Of a DNA stretch of 64,000 bases, positions 1 through 11,744 are shown piece by piece. Made by a program: the position numbers and the translations under genes. This DNA is from Heracleum sosnowskyi. Its lineage: Eukaryota; Streptophyta; Magnoliopsida; Apiales; Apiaceae. The first letter of the stretch is position 1. Every line of letters begins with the position of its first letter. The stretch spans positions 186,001-250,000 of the forward strand of contig JAUIZM010000016.1 in the NCBI GenBank assembly GCA_030848705.1, read 5' to 3'. Under the pieces are notes generated by a model that worked only from the letters and a program-made list of their open reading frames with translations, did not search any database and was not told the origin of the DNA.

Positions 1-299
1 TTCTCAATACAATATTGTTGGAGAGAGATTGAATAGAAATGAACGGGAATGATCACAGCTGTTAAAAATTGTGTTTAACTAGATTGTATTTTCTTTTCAA
101 AATGTTTTTTTAACGTATATAAATTTTTATAAATAAAAAAAATAAACGGAAATCCATGATAGAGATCCAATTTTAAAGGAGCAAGTTCATGCTTACTCAA
201 GAGAGCAAGTAACAATCCTAATATTACAAGTCAGAGTTCAAATCATAATTAAACACAAATAACTAAACAAGCCTAACAACCCGAGTCCTTCTTCGCTTG

Positions 300-1803
300 G
301 GCATCATTAATAGCATCGGCTGTTTTTACCCGAGCATGATCCCACTTGATGGTTCCTTTCTCTTTAGTACTTCCAGTGCTGACACCATCCCTTCTATTAT
401 CCTTCCTGCTTGTGCCTCCAAGGCTCATCTGCACGTGTACTCTTTGCCTCGTCCTACTGTATTGTTGTTATCTCCACTGCTCCCGCTGTGACTTTGCCCC
501 ATACCAGACAAAACATCCATTTGTTTTCTACCGAGGCTCAAGCTCTTGGTCTTAGCCTTACCTGCAGTACAATTATCAAAAGTGTTAACATCATCATCAG
601 AGTCAGAGTAATCAAGGCCATCATAGGAAATAAGGCAGCCAAGAAAGGTGAAGGACTTGAATAACATTTGACCATGTTTCTTGGGTAATATCGATCAACC
701 AAAGGATGGTTGGGAGTTTCATGATAGACAATACATACATGGACCTGTACATAATCAGTGGAATTCTCATTGAGAATTTGGACCCAAAAACACGATGGTT
801 AGTGCTCCAGACAATCAAGTTGTACCAATAGCTTCGCAACTTGAGCCTCTTCCATCTTAGGTGTGGATTGTTCAGAACAGATCATTTTGCCAATAACACT
901 GGCAATATAACCAATCCCTTCCACTAACAGCAGAGAAAATGGTATATTATACAAATTGATCGAAACAAATTTATTTATATTCTCAGAGTAAATGAAACCA
1001 TTCCTACTCTGCCAAGGCTTGAAAACCAATACAATATCACTAAAGATTAAAAAGACCATTGAGAGTGCTCCATTTCTAGATTGTTCACAGTCAAAGGTTA
1101 AAGAAAAATGACCCTCAACATGGTAATTCAAATCACATAACCATTCTCAGCGTCTAAAGGCGCAAGCATGCAAAAATTAATGAGGAAGAGACTCCCCAAC
1201 CAAAAAACCAATCATAAAAACCTCATTAAGATCAATCATATCATCATTACTGTTCAAATTCACATTCCTGACCGCATCAACTATATTATCTCTATTATCA
1301 CTAGTGGTAATATCATGATAGACAGAAGAACTATATTGAGTTAAAGCAGGAGAAAATAAAACAAACCCATTTTCATCCACTTGATGGTTCACAAGAGTAT
1401 GGTTCTTTGGGTAAGTGTACGGAATGCCTTCAGCCACCGCCCCACTAGTCGAAATCACCTTCTATTAGAGTCCTTTAGAGCACCAATGATTCTGTTCCCA
1501 CCACTATAATACTTGCTAGAGCCAATTAAAGGGTGATTGGGCTCAATAGCTACCGCCTTACCTTTCCCAAAATTGCTTTCGCGATTCACTTGTGGGGAGA
1601 GATCCACAGAGAAAATCATCCAAAGATTCCGGAAAGGAATCGTCAATAATATCAGGGAGCTCCACCCCGATGGGCGACTCGTCCCAAATCAAGGCATCAC
1701 CCGAGTCCGAAGAATCCGGAAAAAAGGGGGTGAAGGGGCGGGGAAGAGACATGGCCAAAAAGGTACGAGGATAAATGTAGGAGTATAGAGGAGATGGAGG
1801 CAA
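300..1803 (-). pseudogene. Decayed LINE-type ORF1 (DUF4283-like gag)
   Basis: The minus strand carries a broken coding region in at least four frame-shifted pieces: about 1803-1558, 1646-1455, 1458-1177 and 1131-799, with a low-complexity Ser/Asn-rich tail at 667-425. The central pieces contain the order typical of plant LINE ORF1/DUF4283 proteins: an acidic linker, FLVGESLP, EGHFSLTFD, VFKPW, INLYNIPFSLL and EGIGYIASVIGK. In that family the domain binds nucleic acid and normally precedes a CCHC knuckle and a separate endonuclease/reverse transcriptase ORF. I see no intact knuckle, and no RT follows in the 300 bases left of it, so the copy is truncated. Several stops and frameshifts rule out a functional protein. 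An old host-gene derivative of the same domain is the main alternative. Confidence 0.6.
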
Positions 1804-2805
1804 GAAGAGGGGCAGCTAGGGTTAGGGTGATTTGAGAAAGGGGAAATGAGTGAGTGAGTGGGTGGGTGGGGAATGGTGAGAAGGCGGGAGGAGAGAGTAA
1901 ACGACTCTCATTGCATATTTTTCAACATGTTTTATTAAAAAGGTTATTATTCACATCAAGAATTTTTGCAAAAAGTTCTCTCAATTCCTCAAAATAGAGC
2001 CGTAAATAAATCAAACTTTTCGTGAACAAGTTGGAGATAGGCCTGATGAGAGCACGTTTCGACTGGAGCTCAAACTCGAACACAAAAATTTGTCCGTTAA
2101 TCTAACGTCCTCGAGTCGAAACTATTCGAATAAATTCGGCTTGTTAAAACTCAAAAAAATTACATATATCATGTTTTTTCATAATACTCCCAATACTTTA
2201 AATTTAAAACAATCTAATTATCGAATCATTCGAGCACAATCGATTAAAATTTGAATTTAGGTCGAGTTGAAACTGTCAATCGGGCGGGTTTAGATCTTTT
2301 TATTCATGTTATATATTATTATTCACGAGCTGTTAATTAAGGGCTTGAGTGCGACTCAACTCATTTTTATTCCGTAAAAGTCATAAAATCCTAAGAAGTA
2401 TAGTTTTTTTTCCAGAAAATATAAATATTAAACTATACAAAAATCCTCGAGTTCAAGAAATTTTACCAAGATACATGTATAAACATCTCTCCTATGAATC
2501 TAAATTCTAAGCCTTCACAACTCACACGGATAGAAATTTTTTCAGAAAAAAACAAACCAGCTTTTTTTAGCTTCCTACTTTTGATGTCGTAATAAATATG
2601 ATTACATGAATATGATTTTTAAATATTTTAATCTTTTAAAAAGTATGGACAATAAATAGTAAAATCTTTTGGATCTCCGTATCATCTGTAAGTATCTGCT
2701 TGTTTTCAGGAGATATTATTCCTTACCAGTTACCAGATAATTGAATATCTATTAAATTCTATTCAGAATATAACAAGTTAAAATGGTCGGATGAATTTGG
2801 TTGCA
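1804..2805. other. Intergenic, no gene seen
   Basis: GT-rich sequence just right of the LINE fragment (about 1820-1900) could be its 5' leader on the minus strand. From 2040 to 2350 there is moderately GC-rich DNA containing several CGAGTCGAA/CTCGAA-like words, which looks like an old repeat, but I could not find its ends. The rest is AT-rich. No coding region, RNA gene or promoter can be supported. Confidence 0.5.
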
Positions 2806-3908
2806 TTCATTTCATCTCCAATTGGGGTTACCAACTCCTATGTGGCATGACAATCTTGTTTGTTCACCTCTTGGAGTTGCATGGTTGTCAACAAATTGTC
2901 AATCAAATTTGTCAAAAGTTGACAACTTCCTCGTATAGTAAAATCACGTACATTTCATCAAAAGTGTATTTATCCCTACCCATTTTTTATTTATTATCAT
3001 TTATATATGGGATCACATTGACAATTATTAAAGTTGACAATTATTGGAATAGATTTTTAGTAAAAGTTGTCAATAGTGACATGGATAAGAGAGAAGATAG
3101 AAAATTAATATATGAGATGATGTGGCAGAGATTGTCAACTATTTTGGAAAGAGGAGCTACCAACGTCACATGGCTTGGTATGTCACTCTTGTTAGCACTC
3201 AATTGAAGTTGTTGGGATATCATTGGGGTGTCAAGTGATGTGGCAATATGCCAACTTGGGTTGCCAAAAATTGCCATCTCATAATCAGTAATCATAAAGT
3301 AGGGTGTCAACTTTATTTGTGTTCCCACTTATAAATAAACTATTATTTCTCTTACTTATTTAGGTTATACATGTTTTTGTGAAACTTATTTATATTATAA
3401 TTTTTATTATTACATATTATGTAAATAAATTATTATTTAAATTTTGTTACATTTTAACTCTTTTTTTTCATTATACCATTTACATAATTTATTTTTCTTA
3501 GAATGTTTTTTTTGTGTTATATAGCTTTTAATTTGTAATTTGTTTATTATTTTTAAATTTTAACGAATTGTATTAAAAACAAAATGACTTCATTAATATG
3601 ATCAACGTAATATCAGTAGCAATTATAATTTGTTTATTATTTTTTTAATTTGATTGCATAAGATTTGCATGCACCAACTAATTATTTATTTAATAACTAA
3701 TTAATTCAATGTTATCTATTAAAGTAATAAAATTATAATAATATGTACTCCAACATTTTTTAAAAGTTGGCATTTTTCGTGCCAACCATTATTTTTTGAG
3801 AAAAGAATGCCAAAAATTATATGAAAGAGAAATAATATAATTTATAATATTTTTAATTAGGTGATAAAGTTGGCATGAGTTGGGTGCTAACCCTTGGAAA
3901 TGCCCTTA
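2806..3908. mobile_element. Probable non-autonomous DNA transposon
   Basis: The left end (around 2812-2845, ATCTCCAATTGGGGTTACC) and the reverse complement of the right end (around 3908-3870, ATTTCCAAGGGTTAGCACC) are similar over about 30 bases, giving imperfect terminal inverted repeats. The left third is packed with GTTGTCAAC/TTGACAA words (near 2886, 2900, 2919, 3019, 3035, 3065 and 3134), reminiscent of the subterminal transposase-binding repeats of hAT or Mutator elements. The interior is very AT-rich and non-coding. I cannot define a clean target-site duplication, so the superfamily is unassigned. Confidence 0.35.
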
Positions 3909-4480
3909 CCTGAATTTTTTCTAAGTCTAATAAGTTTGGATTTATCCAATTTATTTCATACATGATTTTTTTCCAAATCTTATTGATTGTGTACTTCAAC
4001 TGTGTAAAAGTACATACTTTTTATAATTCTTTTTTATTATTAAAGTTTATTAATTGATATTTCTCTGATTTAAAATATATGAGATTTAAGCACGCCCTTT
4101 AAAGTATTTTGATCAAAATTTACCTAAAATTTTTGTTTTTCAAAATATTTAAATGTATTAAATATCACATCTCATATATTTTTTTAATAATTTTAACTAC
4201 AGACTCAAAATACTTTGAAATGAGCATAAAAAGTTTAATACTAAAAACCTAGGGAGGAAATGATTTGGCAACCTCCGCATATTAAAGTAAAATAATATCC
4301 ACCATGCTACACTAATTGATAATTACAGATTCAAGAATATTAAGTATGATGTTGTAATAATTAAGAAATCAAATGACTATAAAATATCAAAACAAAGTCA
4401 AGTGTTTGGATCAAGCATTCTTGAACAGTATTCAATTAAATTATTGGTTTGTTTCTCTCTCCACGGGTATTAATCCTCTC
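3909..4480. other. AT-rich intergenic DNA upstream of the ABCG gene
   Basis: A low-complexity, AT-rich stretch with no supported coding region. Its right end directly precedes the TATA box of the transporter gene and presumably holds its proximal promoter. I see no clear regulatory element apart from that TATA box. Confidence 0.4.
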
Positions 4481-4490
4481 CTATATATAT
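4481..4490 (+). promoter_or_regulatory. TATA box of the ABCG gene
   Basis: CTATATATAT lies about 30 bases upstream of an A/C-rich CACACA leader, the usual plant TATA-to-start spacing. It is the best core-promoter candidate for the transporter gene. The transcription start would be near 4510-4520 (inference). Confidence 0.5.
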
Positions 4491-4602
4491 TGCACAACAC
4501 ACACATAATCACACATGCACACACTATAGTACAAGAAAAAAACACTATTAAAAACATCTCAAGTAGAAATTTTGAAGTTCCAATCTAAATCTTTGAATAT
4601 TT

Positions 4603-4840
4603 GTAAGTACATAAATTTTCCTTTGGCTCTTGTAATCTCTATCTCCAGACTTTGGTTAATGCATCAAAAAATACATAACCTATAATATCTCTAATTTATT
4701 TTCTAATAAATTAATCTAGTACTGTTAGTTGGTATATTTATCATGGTATCTATTTATTATTTGCATATAAGTTGATTAATGCACTTGTATGAGTTGATGA
4801 ACATGTGGGTAACATTGGTCTAATAAGTAAAATCTTGCAG
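4603..4840 (+). other. Predicted 5'-UTR intron of the ABCG gene
   Basis: A strong donor (TTTGTAAGTAC, GT at 4603) and an acceptor (AATCTTGCAG ending at 4840) bracket 238 AT-rich bases. The start codon begins at the first base after the acceptor. A leader intron next to the ATG explains why the leader and the coding region are separated by stop-rich sequence. This is a prediction from splice signals only. Confidence 0.5.
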
Positions 4841-7800
4841 ATGTGCATGGCTCTGTTTTCAGGTAGGACTGCAGACGTAGAGAAATGCGAAATGAAGCAG
4901 AATGGGACGGGCTTAGATGGCGAATTTACGAAAAATGAGGGAGGATTTGGGAGTGTTGATGGGGCTTATTTGACATGGGAGGAGCTTACTGTGACAGTTT
5001 CAGGTGGGAAAAAAGGACCTATATCTATACTTCAAGATGTCACTGGTTATGCTAGACCTGGTGAAGTTTTGGCAATCATGGGTCCTTCTGGTTGTGGCAA
5101 ATCAACTCTTCTTGATGCATTGGCTGGTAATTCTACTGATTTTTAAACTTTGGTTAATTTCGGAATTTTTTTAGTGTTAGTTCTATTACTTCTATATGAA
5201 TTTTGGAGCTAGGTGATGAATGTTTAAGATGTAAAAGTTTTTCATTAATGGGTGATCTCTGTTTCTCTATGTTAGTTGTTTTGAAGTTGTTCCATTTTGA
5301 TTAATTTTACCAATTTGTTATCTGTTTGGGATACTCAATTTTATCTCTATATGATGCAAATATTCAATTGCATGTAATCCAAATTCTGCAGGGGTTATCC
5401 CAATGTTGACCACTTTTTCATCTTCAAAATCTATGGTTTTTAGTGTTTCTTTATGGTTGCTGTCATCTGCAATGTACAGATGTTGGCCTTGTGAGTTTGA
5501 AAATTCATTCTATTTCGAAAACTAAAACAAAATTGAAATGTACAAAACTGCAGGGAGGTTGGCATCAAATACTAGGCAGACTGGAGATGTTCTAATCAAT
5601 GGTCGAAAACAACAGCTTACATATGGAACATCGGTACAAAACACACCTCCCCTTTCCTCCCCCCTACTAGCATATCATCAGAAAATGTTAAGTGACATTA
5701 TTCAAATATGTTTAATAATCTATCTGAACATAGCAAAATAATTGCGCATAATGATGATATGTATTGATATACATGGTTTCCAAATCAGGCCTATTTGACT
5801 CAAGAGGACGTTCTAATTTGTACATTAACGGTTAGAGAAGCTGTATACTACTCGGCTATGCTGCAGTTGCCCAACTCAATGTCTAAGGCTGATAAAGTGG
5901 ATAGAGCAGAGAGGACCATTCGTGAAATGGGCTTACAAGATGCAATGAACAGAAGAATAGGAGGTTATGGAAACAAAAGCCTTAGCGGGGGACAAAAGAA
6001 GAGAGTTAGTATCTGCATTGAACTTTTAACGCGACCAAAACTTTTATATCTTGATGAGCCAACGAGTGGACTTGATAGTGCAGCATCGTTTTATGTCATG
6101 AGCCAAATTGTTAAACTTGCTCGACAATATGAGATGACTGTTCTTGTATGTATTCATCAACCTAGTAGTGAAGTCTTTGCCCTCTTCCACAATCTTTGCC
6201 TTCTTTCTCTGGGAAGAGTGATATATTTCGGACCCTCTAATCTATCAAATCAGGTTATTACAGAACCTTCATACAAATTACAAACACCCTGGCTGACATA
6301 TACGTAATCTGATCTTGACTCTCATTAATTTCCCATTGTTTTAGTAGTTTTTCGCTGCCAATGGTTTTCCAACTCCAGCCTTGCAGAACCCGGCAGATCA
6401 TTACCTTCGAACAATAAACAATGATTTTGATCAGGTATACTATCCTGTGAAATGCATTTTCTATATGATTAATATCTTGATTCTTTTAGCTCTTTTGTTA
6501 AAATTTTAATCCAAATTAAATTTTATTGTACTTCAGGACATTGAGCAAGGTCTTTCCGGAAAGCTGACTACAGAGCAAGTAACTAATCTGCTTGTAAGGT
6601 CTTACAAGGCATCTGATACTTGTAAAGATATTCAAAGAACTATTGCTGAGATCATGAGTCAGGTAGGCTCCTAAACAATTTCAATTGAATATCAGGATAT
6701 AATGACCTCAAAATACATTTATTAATCAACTTATAAAGAGGGAGAGATCAGAAATTGATTGGAAACCTTCTGTATAAAATAAACACAAGATAAAATGAAT
6801 CATTCTTTTTTTGTAGGAACGAGGGGTAATAGAGATGAAGGGAAGTCAAGCTAGCTTTTTCAGGCAATGCATAGTTCTTACACAACGATCATTTGTGAAC
6901 ATGTATCGTGATAAAGGCTACTACTGGTTGCGCCTATTTATATACATTGGCTTGGCAATAGGAATAGGCACCCTCTTCTTTGATATTGGTTCAGGTTATG
7001 GATCGATTCATGTAAGTGAATGTCATTGAATCTTGCAAGAGGTTTTATTATGAGTTTGCTTTTGTGATTTTTAGAATCATATAAGGAATTTATGTTTCAG
7101 GCTAGAGGTTCAATGCTTATGTATGTAGCTTCATTCTTGACCATGATGGCTATTGGCGGATTTCCTTCATTTGTAGAGGAAATGAAGGTTGGCTAAACTA
7201 TGTGACATCAATTTATTTGCTTTTGAATGTGTATATGATTTGTTTAAATGATAACATAAACAACTTCCTGTAGGTATTTGCGCGTGAAAGATTAAATGGA
7301 CATTATGGGGCTGGATCATATGTCATAGCCAATTCACTTTCTTCGGCACCATACTTAATTATCATATCTTTGATTCCTGGAGGAATCATATACTATCTTG
7401 TAGGACTTCAACGTGGAAACGCACAGTTTCTATGCTTCATATCTATACTGGTGACTTGTATGATGCTGGTTGAGGGCCTTATGATGGTCGTGGCGACAAT
7501 GGTTCCAAATTATCTGATGGGATTGACTACAGGAGCTGCAATTCAAGGGATAATGATGTTAAGTGGAGGGTTCTTTCAGTTGCCTAATGATCTTCCAAAT
7601 ATTGTATGGAAGTACCCATTATACTACATTTCTTTTCACAAATATGCATATCAGGGGCTGTACAAAAATGAGTTTGAAGGCCTTAAATTTCCCAGTAGTC
7701 ATCTTGAAGGAGCTCCTCTTATCGACGGTCCTACAATTTTGAAAAGTATATGGCAAGTAGATATGGGTTATTCTAAGTGGATTGATGTCGTCGTATTACT

Positions 7801-7927
7801 AGCAATGGTGATTACTTATAGAATATTGTTCTTTTTCGTGATCAAGATAGCTGAAAGAATTAAGCCTGTAGTTAGAGTTTTCATGTCTGATTATCTTCAT
7901 TCGGTTGAAGAAACAGGCAAGCAATAA
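4841..7927 (+). CDS. ABCG half-size (WBC-type) transporter, 8 exons
   Basis: A plasma-membrane ATP-driven exporter of the plant ABCG white-brown subfamily. Coding exons by GT-AG sites and frame: 4841-5126, 5554-5633, 5789-6253, 6348-6434, 6537-6662, 6817-7011, 7101-7187 and 7274-7927. They join in frame to 659 aa, within the usual half-transporter range. The nucleotide-binding domain comes first: Walker A GPSGCGKST (residues 81-89), Q-loop TQED (126-129), signature LSGGQ (187-191), Walker B LLYLDEP (207-213) and switch histidine in CIHQPSSE (245). The ABC2 membrane domain follows (about 355-620), containing QASFFRQC, YYWLRLFIY, GGFPSFVEEMKVF and PNYLMG. The second half most resembles the ABCG11/12/13/15 group, whose known members export cuticular lipids. 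The exact substrate here is unknown. No lesion is visible. Half-transporters must dimerise. The start at 4841 is chosen because it follows an acceptor; Met3 (4847) is an alternative. Confidence 0.9.
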
Positions 7928-8460
7928 CTTTGTACTCAACATCTACTGTAATCGGAAACTTGGCCAAATGTACATTATGTTTTTAATATATATTGCTCAA
8001 TTAGATCATGCAAATTTGTGTTCTACTAATTATTTTGTCTTGCAAACTTTCCTAACCATCCACAAATCACAGATCATGAAATTATCAGTAATCTTAAGAC
8101 TACTATAAGTCCCCTATAAGAATACATTATCATATAATTAGTAATGTCATAATTACTATAATGTCATGATAATCTTAAGACTACTATAATGTCATGATCT
8201 TAAGACTACTATAATGTCATGATCAGTAATGTACTTTTAAAGGCAAAATTGTTCTGTTCTTAAAAGTACGGATCTGTATGTTTTGGATGAAATTTGTTTA
8301 TACTCGAATAAGAATACATACATGATTCGATTCAGAACTCTTATATGTGTTCTTATATGTTTTTACTATTTTCAACGTTAGACCAAGGTCCACAACTCCA
8401 TCTAGCAAATGTACCTGACATTTACGAAAAGGAAAATGTTATGTTTAGAATAACTACAAA
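7928..8460. other. ABCG 3' flank, with a short direct-repeat cluster
   Basis: AT-rich sequence after the stop codon, presumably the transporter's 3' UTR and terminator, though I see no decisive polyadenylation signal. At about 8140-8226 there are three close copies of a roughly 30-base unit built on ACTATAATGTCATGAT and CTTAAGACTA. No coding region is supported. Confidence 0.5.
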
Positions 8461-8593
8461 TAACTCCGGAAATAATCTCCATTCGGCGTACATTGGTTTC
8501 GGTGGGCATTCTGTTGGCAAGCTGTTTTGCTAACGGATTTACTTATCTTGCCAACGGAATTTTTGATTGTAAAAACTGAAACTTCTTGTAGTG
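8461..8593 (+). mobile_element. CACTA transposon remnant (right end only)
   Basis: The stretch ends in AACTTCTTGTAGTG, the inverted form of the CACTACAAGAAGTT terminus of CACTA (En/Spm) elements. Just inside are CCAACGGAAT, TAACGGATTT and similar words, the subterminal repeats also found in the complete CACTA element at 34653-40343. No matching left terminus was found upstream, so this is a truncated end. It sits in the intergenic space upstream of the UGT gene. Confidence 0.6.
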
Positions 8594-8689
8594 TACATAT
8601 TCCTCTATGAACGGGGTATATGGGATGCTTTTGCTTTCAACCACGCAACTTGCAGTCCGCAACCCCAACATCAATTCTTCTTAGCCATC

Positions 8690-8908
8690 GGCTCTGATAT
8701 CACTTGTTGGGCCGCGCAACACCTGTTAGTTAACTCCACATTAGTATTATATTGTCCACTCTGGACTGTGACCAAGCCGGCACGAATTTGTTTTTGGTTT
8801 CCTCCCAAAAAACCTCATACTAATGGAGTTGTTTTTGGATACTTATATTTTCAAGATAATTATTCTGTATCTTATCGATGTGGGATTTGGGTTGACGCCC
8901 ACTCTACA
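8690..8908 (-). mobile_element. LTR fragment with Met-tRNA primer site, minus strand
   Basis: Read on the minus strand, a segment ending ...CCCAACA (8705-8711) is followed after two bases by TGATATCAGAGCC (8702-8690). This is one mismatch from the initiator-Met tRNA primer-binding site TGGTATCAGAGC. The LTR-like part would run from about 8908 down to 8705, short enough for a TRIM/SMART-type element, and contains the GATGTGGGATTT word often seen in such LTRs. The internal region is cut off by the CACTA remnant. The outer boundary is uncertain. Confidence 0.45.
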
Positions 8909-9270
8909 TTATTATCACTGGTCCTTCTTAAAAATGATACAGCTATCCATACTGACGTATATATTGTTATTCTTCTTAATGACAGTAGCATTATTGGTTA
9001 CTGGTCCATACTCCATACTCCAGCCGACGAACCAATCACATTTTTCTCAGAGCCTTACTCCAGTAACCACTCGGCTAAGGCAAACAGATTGGACAACTCA
9101 CATTGATTTTCGGGTAGTTGATGAACCACCATTACACAATTATAACCAGAAAATAATATTTGTGGTCACTTGTGATAGATTCTAATATGGGCTCGAGTAA
9201 ATGCGTTTAGATTTTTCTAGTTTTAGTTGTTCAATCAATTTTATTATAGGCCTATATGGAACGTGATACA
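8909..9270. other. Intergenic DNA upstream of the UGT gene
   Basis: About 360 bases without a supported gene. Open frames passing through this region lack codon bias or any recognisable domain. It holds the distal part of the UGT promoter, squeezed between transposon remnants and the TATA box. Confidence 0.45.
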
Positions 9271-9280
9271 GTATAAAAAG
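9271..9280 (+). promoter_or_regulatory. TATA box of the UGT gene
   Basis: GTATAAAAAG lies about 58 bases upstream of the start codon, a typical plant arrangement. Transcription would begin near 9300-9310 (inference), giving a short leader of roughly 20-30 bases. Confidence 0.6.
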
Positions 9281-9329
9281 CTCAGCTGCTCATCGATGGC
9301 AAACAGAAATAGTTAAACACAAGATTAAA

Positions 9330-10934
9330 ATGAGTTCAATGGCAGAAGCAAACAATAGGCCTCATGCCTTGTGTATTCCATACCCTGCACAAGGTCACAT
9401 TAATCCAATGCTTAAACTAGCCAAACTTCTTCACTACAAAGGCTTTCATATTTCATTTGTACACACAGAGTTTAACCACAATCGCCTGATCAAATCTAAG
9501 GGCCCGAACGCCCTTGATGGCTTGTCTGACTTCCGGTTTTACTCTATCCCTGATGGCCTACCCCCCTCAGATCCTGATGCAACTCAAGATATTGCTACTC
9601 TGTGTATGTACACTCCAATCAACTGCTTATCCCCTTTTAGCAACCTTATTTCTGAACTCAACAACTTCTCAATCTCGGGGGTACCACCTGTGACATGTAT
9701 TGTTTCTGATGCGACGATGAGCTTCACACTAGTAGCTGCTGAGCAGTTTGGTATTCCTGAAGTTCTGCTTTGGACTGCAAGCTCTTGTGGCCTCATAGCT
9801 TATATGCAGTACCACCAACTTGTTGAGAGAGGCTACACGCCACTACAAGGTAAACCTATTGTTAAGATATGATTTCTGAATGAAAATTTAAAAATTAATT
9901 TTTCATTCAAAAAATTATTTGTAGAACTATCTTTTCTTTGCATCTTAAAATACGTGCAAAAAATCAAAGGATTGCTAATTTAATTCAACAATTTTGTTTG
10001 CTCTGCAGATATAAGCTATGTAACAAATGGATATCTGGATACAAATATTGATTGGGCTCCAGGAATGAAAGACATGAAATTGAAGGATTTCCCTAGTTTC
10101 ATCAGGACTACTGACCCAAACGATATCATGCTTAACTTCTTCATAAATGCGACTGCAGAGCTTTGTAAAGCTCGTGCAGTTATTATAAACACATTTGACA
10201 CTCTTGAACAGGATGTTTTGGAAATAATATCCGCCAGCCAACCACATATCTATACCATTGGGCCGCTGCACTTAATGGTGAAACAAATCCAGGATAATAG
10301 CCTTCTGTCCATCGGCTCAAGTTTGTGGAAAGAAGAGGATACCTGCATTGATTGGCTTGACAAAAGAGAACTAAACTCTGTTATTTATGTTAATTTTGGC
10401 AGTATCACTACCATGACTGCTAAACAGCTCACTGAATTTGCATGGGGCCTAGCTAATAGCAAGAAACACTTCTTGTGGATAGTCAGGCCTGATATAATTG
10501 CTGGCGACGCAGCCATGGTACCTCAGGAGTTTGTGGCTCAAACTAGAGAAAGAGGCAGGCTAGCAAGCTGGTGCTCGCAAGAACGAGTTCTCAAACACCC
10601 TGCCATTGGAGGTTTTTTGACACATAGCGGGTGGAATTCGACTTTAGAGAGCATTGCTAGTGGCGTGCCGGTGATTTGTTGGCCATTTTTTGCTGAACAG
10701 CAGACGAATTGTAAATATAGCTGTGTCGAGTGGGAAATTGGAATGGAGATTGATAATGATGTTAAGAGAGATGAAGTAGAGGAGTTAGTGAGAGAGCTAA
10801 TGGATGGTGAGAAAGGAAAAAAGTTGCAGAAAAATGCATCGGAATGGAAAAAGAAGGCTGAATTAGCGGCTAGCCCTGGTGGCTCTTCTTCACTAAATTT
10901 AGACAGATTAGTTCATGAGGTGCTAGCGAAGTAA
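9330..10934 (+). CDS. UDP-glycosyltransferase, UGT85-like, 2 exons
   Basis: A family 1 glycosyltransferase that transfers sugar, usually glucose, from UDP-sugar to small plant metabolites in the cytosol. Exon 1 is 9330-9849 and exon 2 is 10009-10934. The intron has GT-AG borders and splits an Asp codon at the conserved position used by UGT85 genes. The protein is 481 aa, the normal length. Visible features are the N-terminal PYPAQGHINPM with the likely catalytic His at residue 23, the acceptor-domain motif CIVSDATMSF, and a complete 44-residue PSPG donor-binding box at residues 361-404 (WCSQERVLKHPAIGG through to FFAEQ). Similarity to UGT85 (UGT85A-type) is inferred from overall sequence; the acceptor cannot be predicted. 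No lesion is seen. Met4 (9339) is an alternative start. The gene lies in the same orientation as the ABCG gene, but nothing shows that they share a pathway. Confidence 0.92.
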
Positions 10935-11744
10935 ACCCAGTTCGTAAATTGCACGAAATCGCAACACAAAAACGAGAGACACGATAAACAAAAAAGATGT
11001 ACACCAAGAGCTTCTTGAATAAAACTTCTTGATGCATGTTAACGGAGGAATCTGGTGATAACAAATTTCGGAGATTGCTGGAATAACGAATTGTACTTGT
11101 TAGATGTGTCGGATCATATTCCAAGATGTCTGCGTAGATGTCTACGTACCCTGTATTTGTATTTATAGGGATGAAGCCAACGCAGTTGTGTTATAAGATT
11201 GTGTTTTTAATCTCTTTGATTATTAGGAATGTATTGGGAATTAGTTGATTTTATCTTTTAGATTTAGATTGGGATACCTTCATGATTTGAAAGATATCGT
11301 TTAGAGATATTTTCTATATTAAGTTAATTATTAATAGATTCATATTGGGAAATTAGGAGATAATTGAGGTAACCGAAAATAAGGCGTAACAACTACCCCC
11401 AGTTCTTCAGTGCAGCTTGATGGACTGGAGAACTAAGCGTGCTTTGATCTTCCGAATTTCCTGAGTCACAGAAACAACTAGGAGAGGAAGATTAATGGAT
11501 AATATGGAGCAGATACTTACCCATAATATGCATGTAGATACGAGAGATGCAACATGATGTAAGAAGAACATATGTACGAGTAGTTTTGTAAGTATGAGAG
11601 AATGAGCGGCTTTGTGTAGATATCGTTGCGCTTCTCATTGTCAAGTTCGATTTTGCGAATCCACTATTCAAGAGATAGAATGAGCAGAATGTAGTAGCAG
11701 TAGTGGTGATGTCCTTGTATGTTGAAATAAGGAGAAAATGTAAT
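10935..11744. other. UGT 3' flank and non-coding DNA
   Basis: No gene is seen. The first part must include the UGT 3' UTR. A TATA-like TGTATTTATAGGG near 11155 and a CAACTACCCCC stretch near 11390 resemble promoter/LTR sequence and may belong to an older retroelement that also contributed the tandem arrays to the right. I could not define its borders. Confidence 0.4.

Noticed and set aside
1537..1788. Plus-strand frames over the LINE fragment
   Set aside because: They are shadows of the minus-strand ORF1 remnant, which shows conserved DUF4283-type motifs.
8591..9106. A 171-aa open frame between the two host genes
   Set aside because: It runs over the CACTA terminus and the LTR/primer-site fragment, has no recognisable domain or codon bias, and overlaps another equally long frame. 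Chance ORF.
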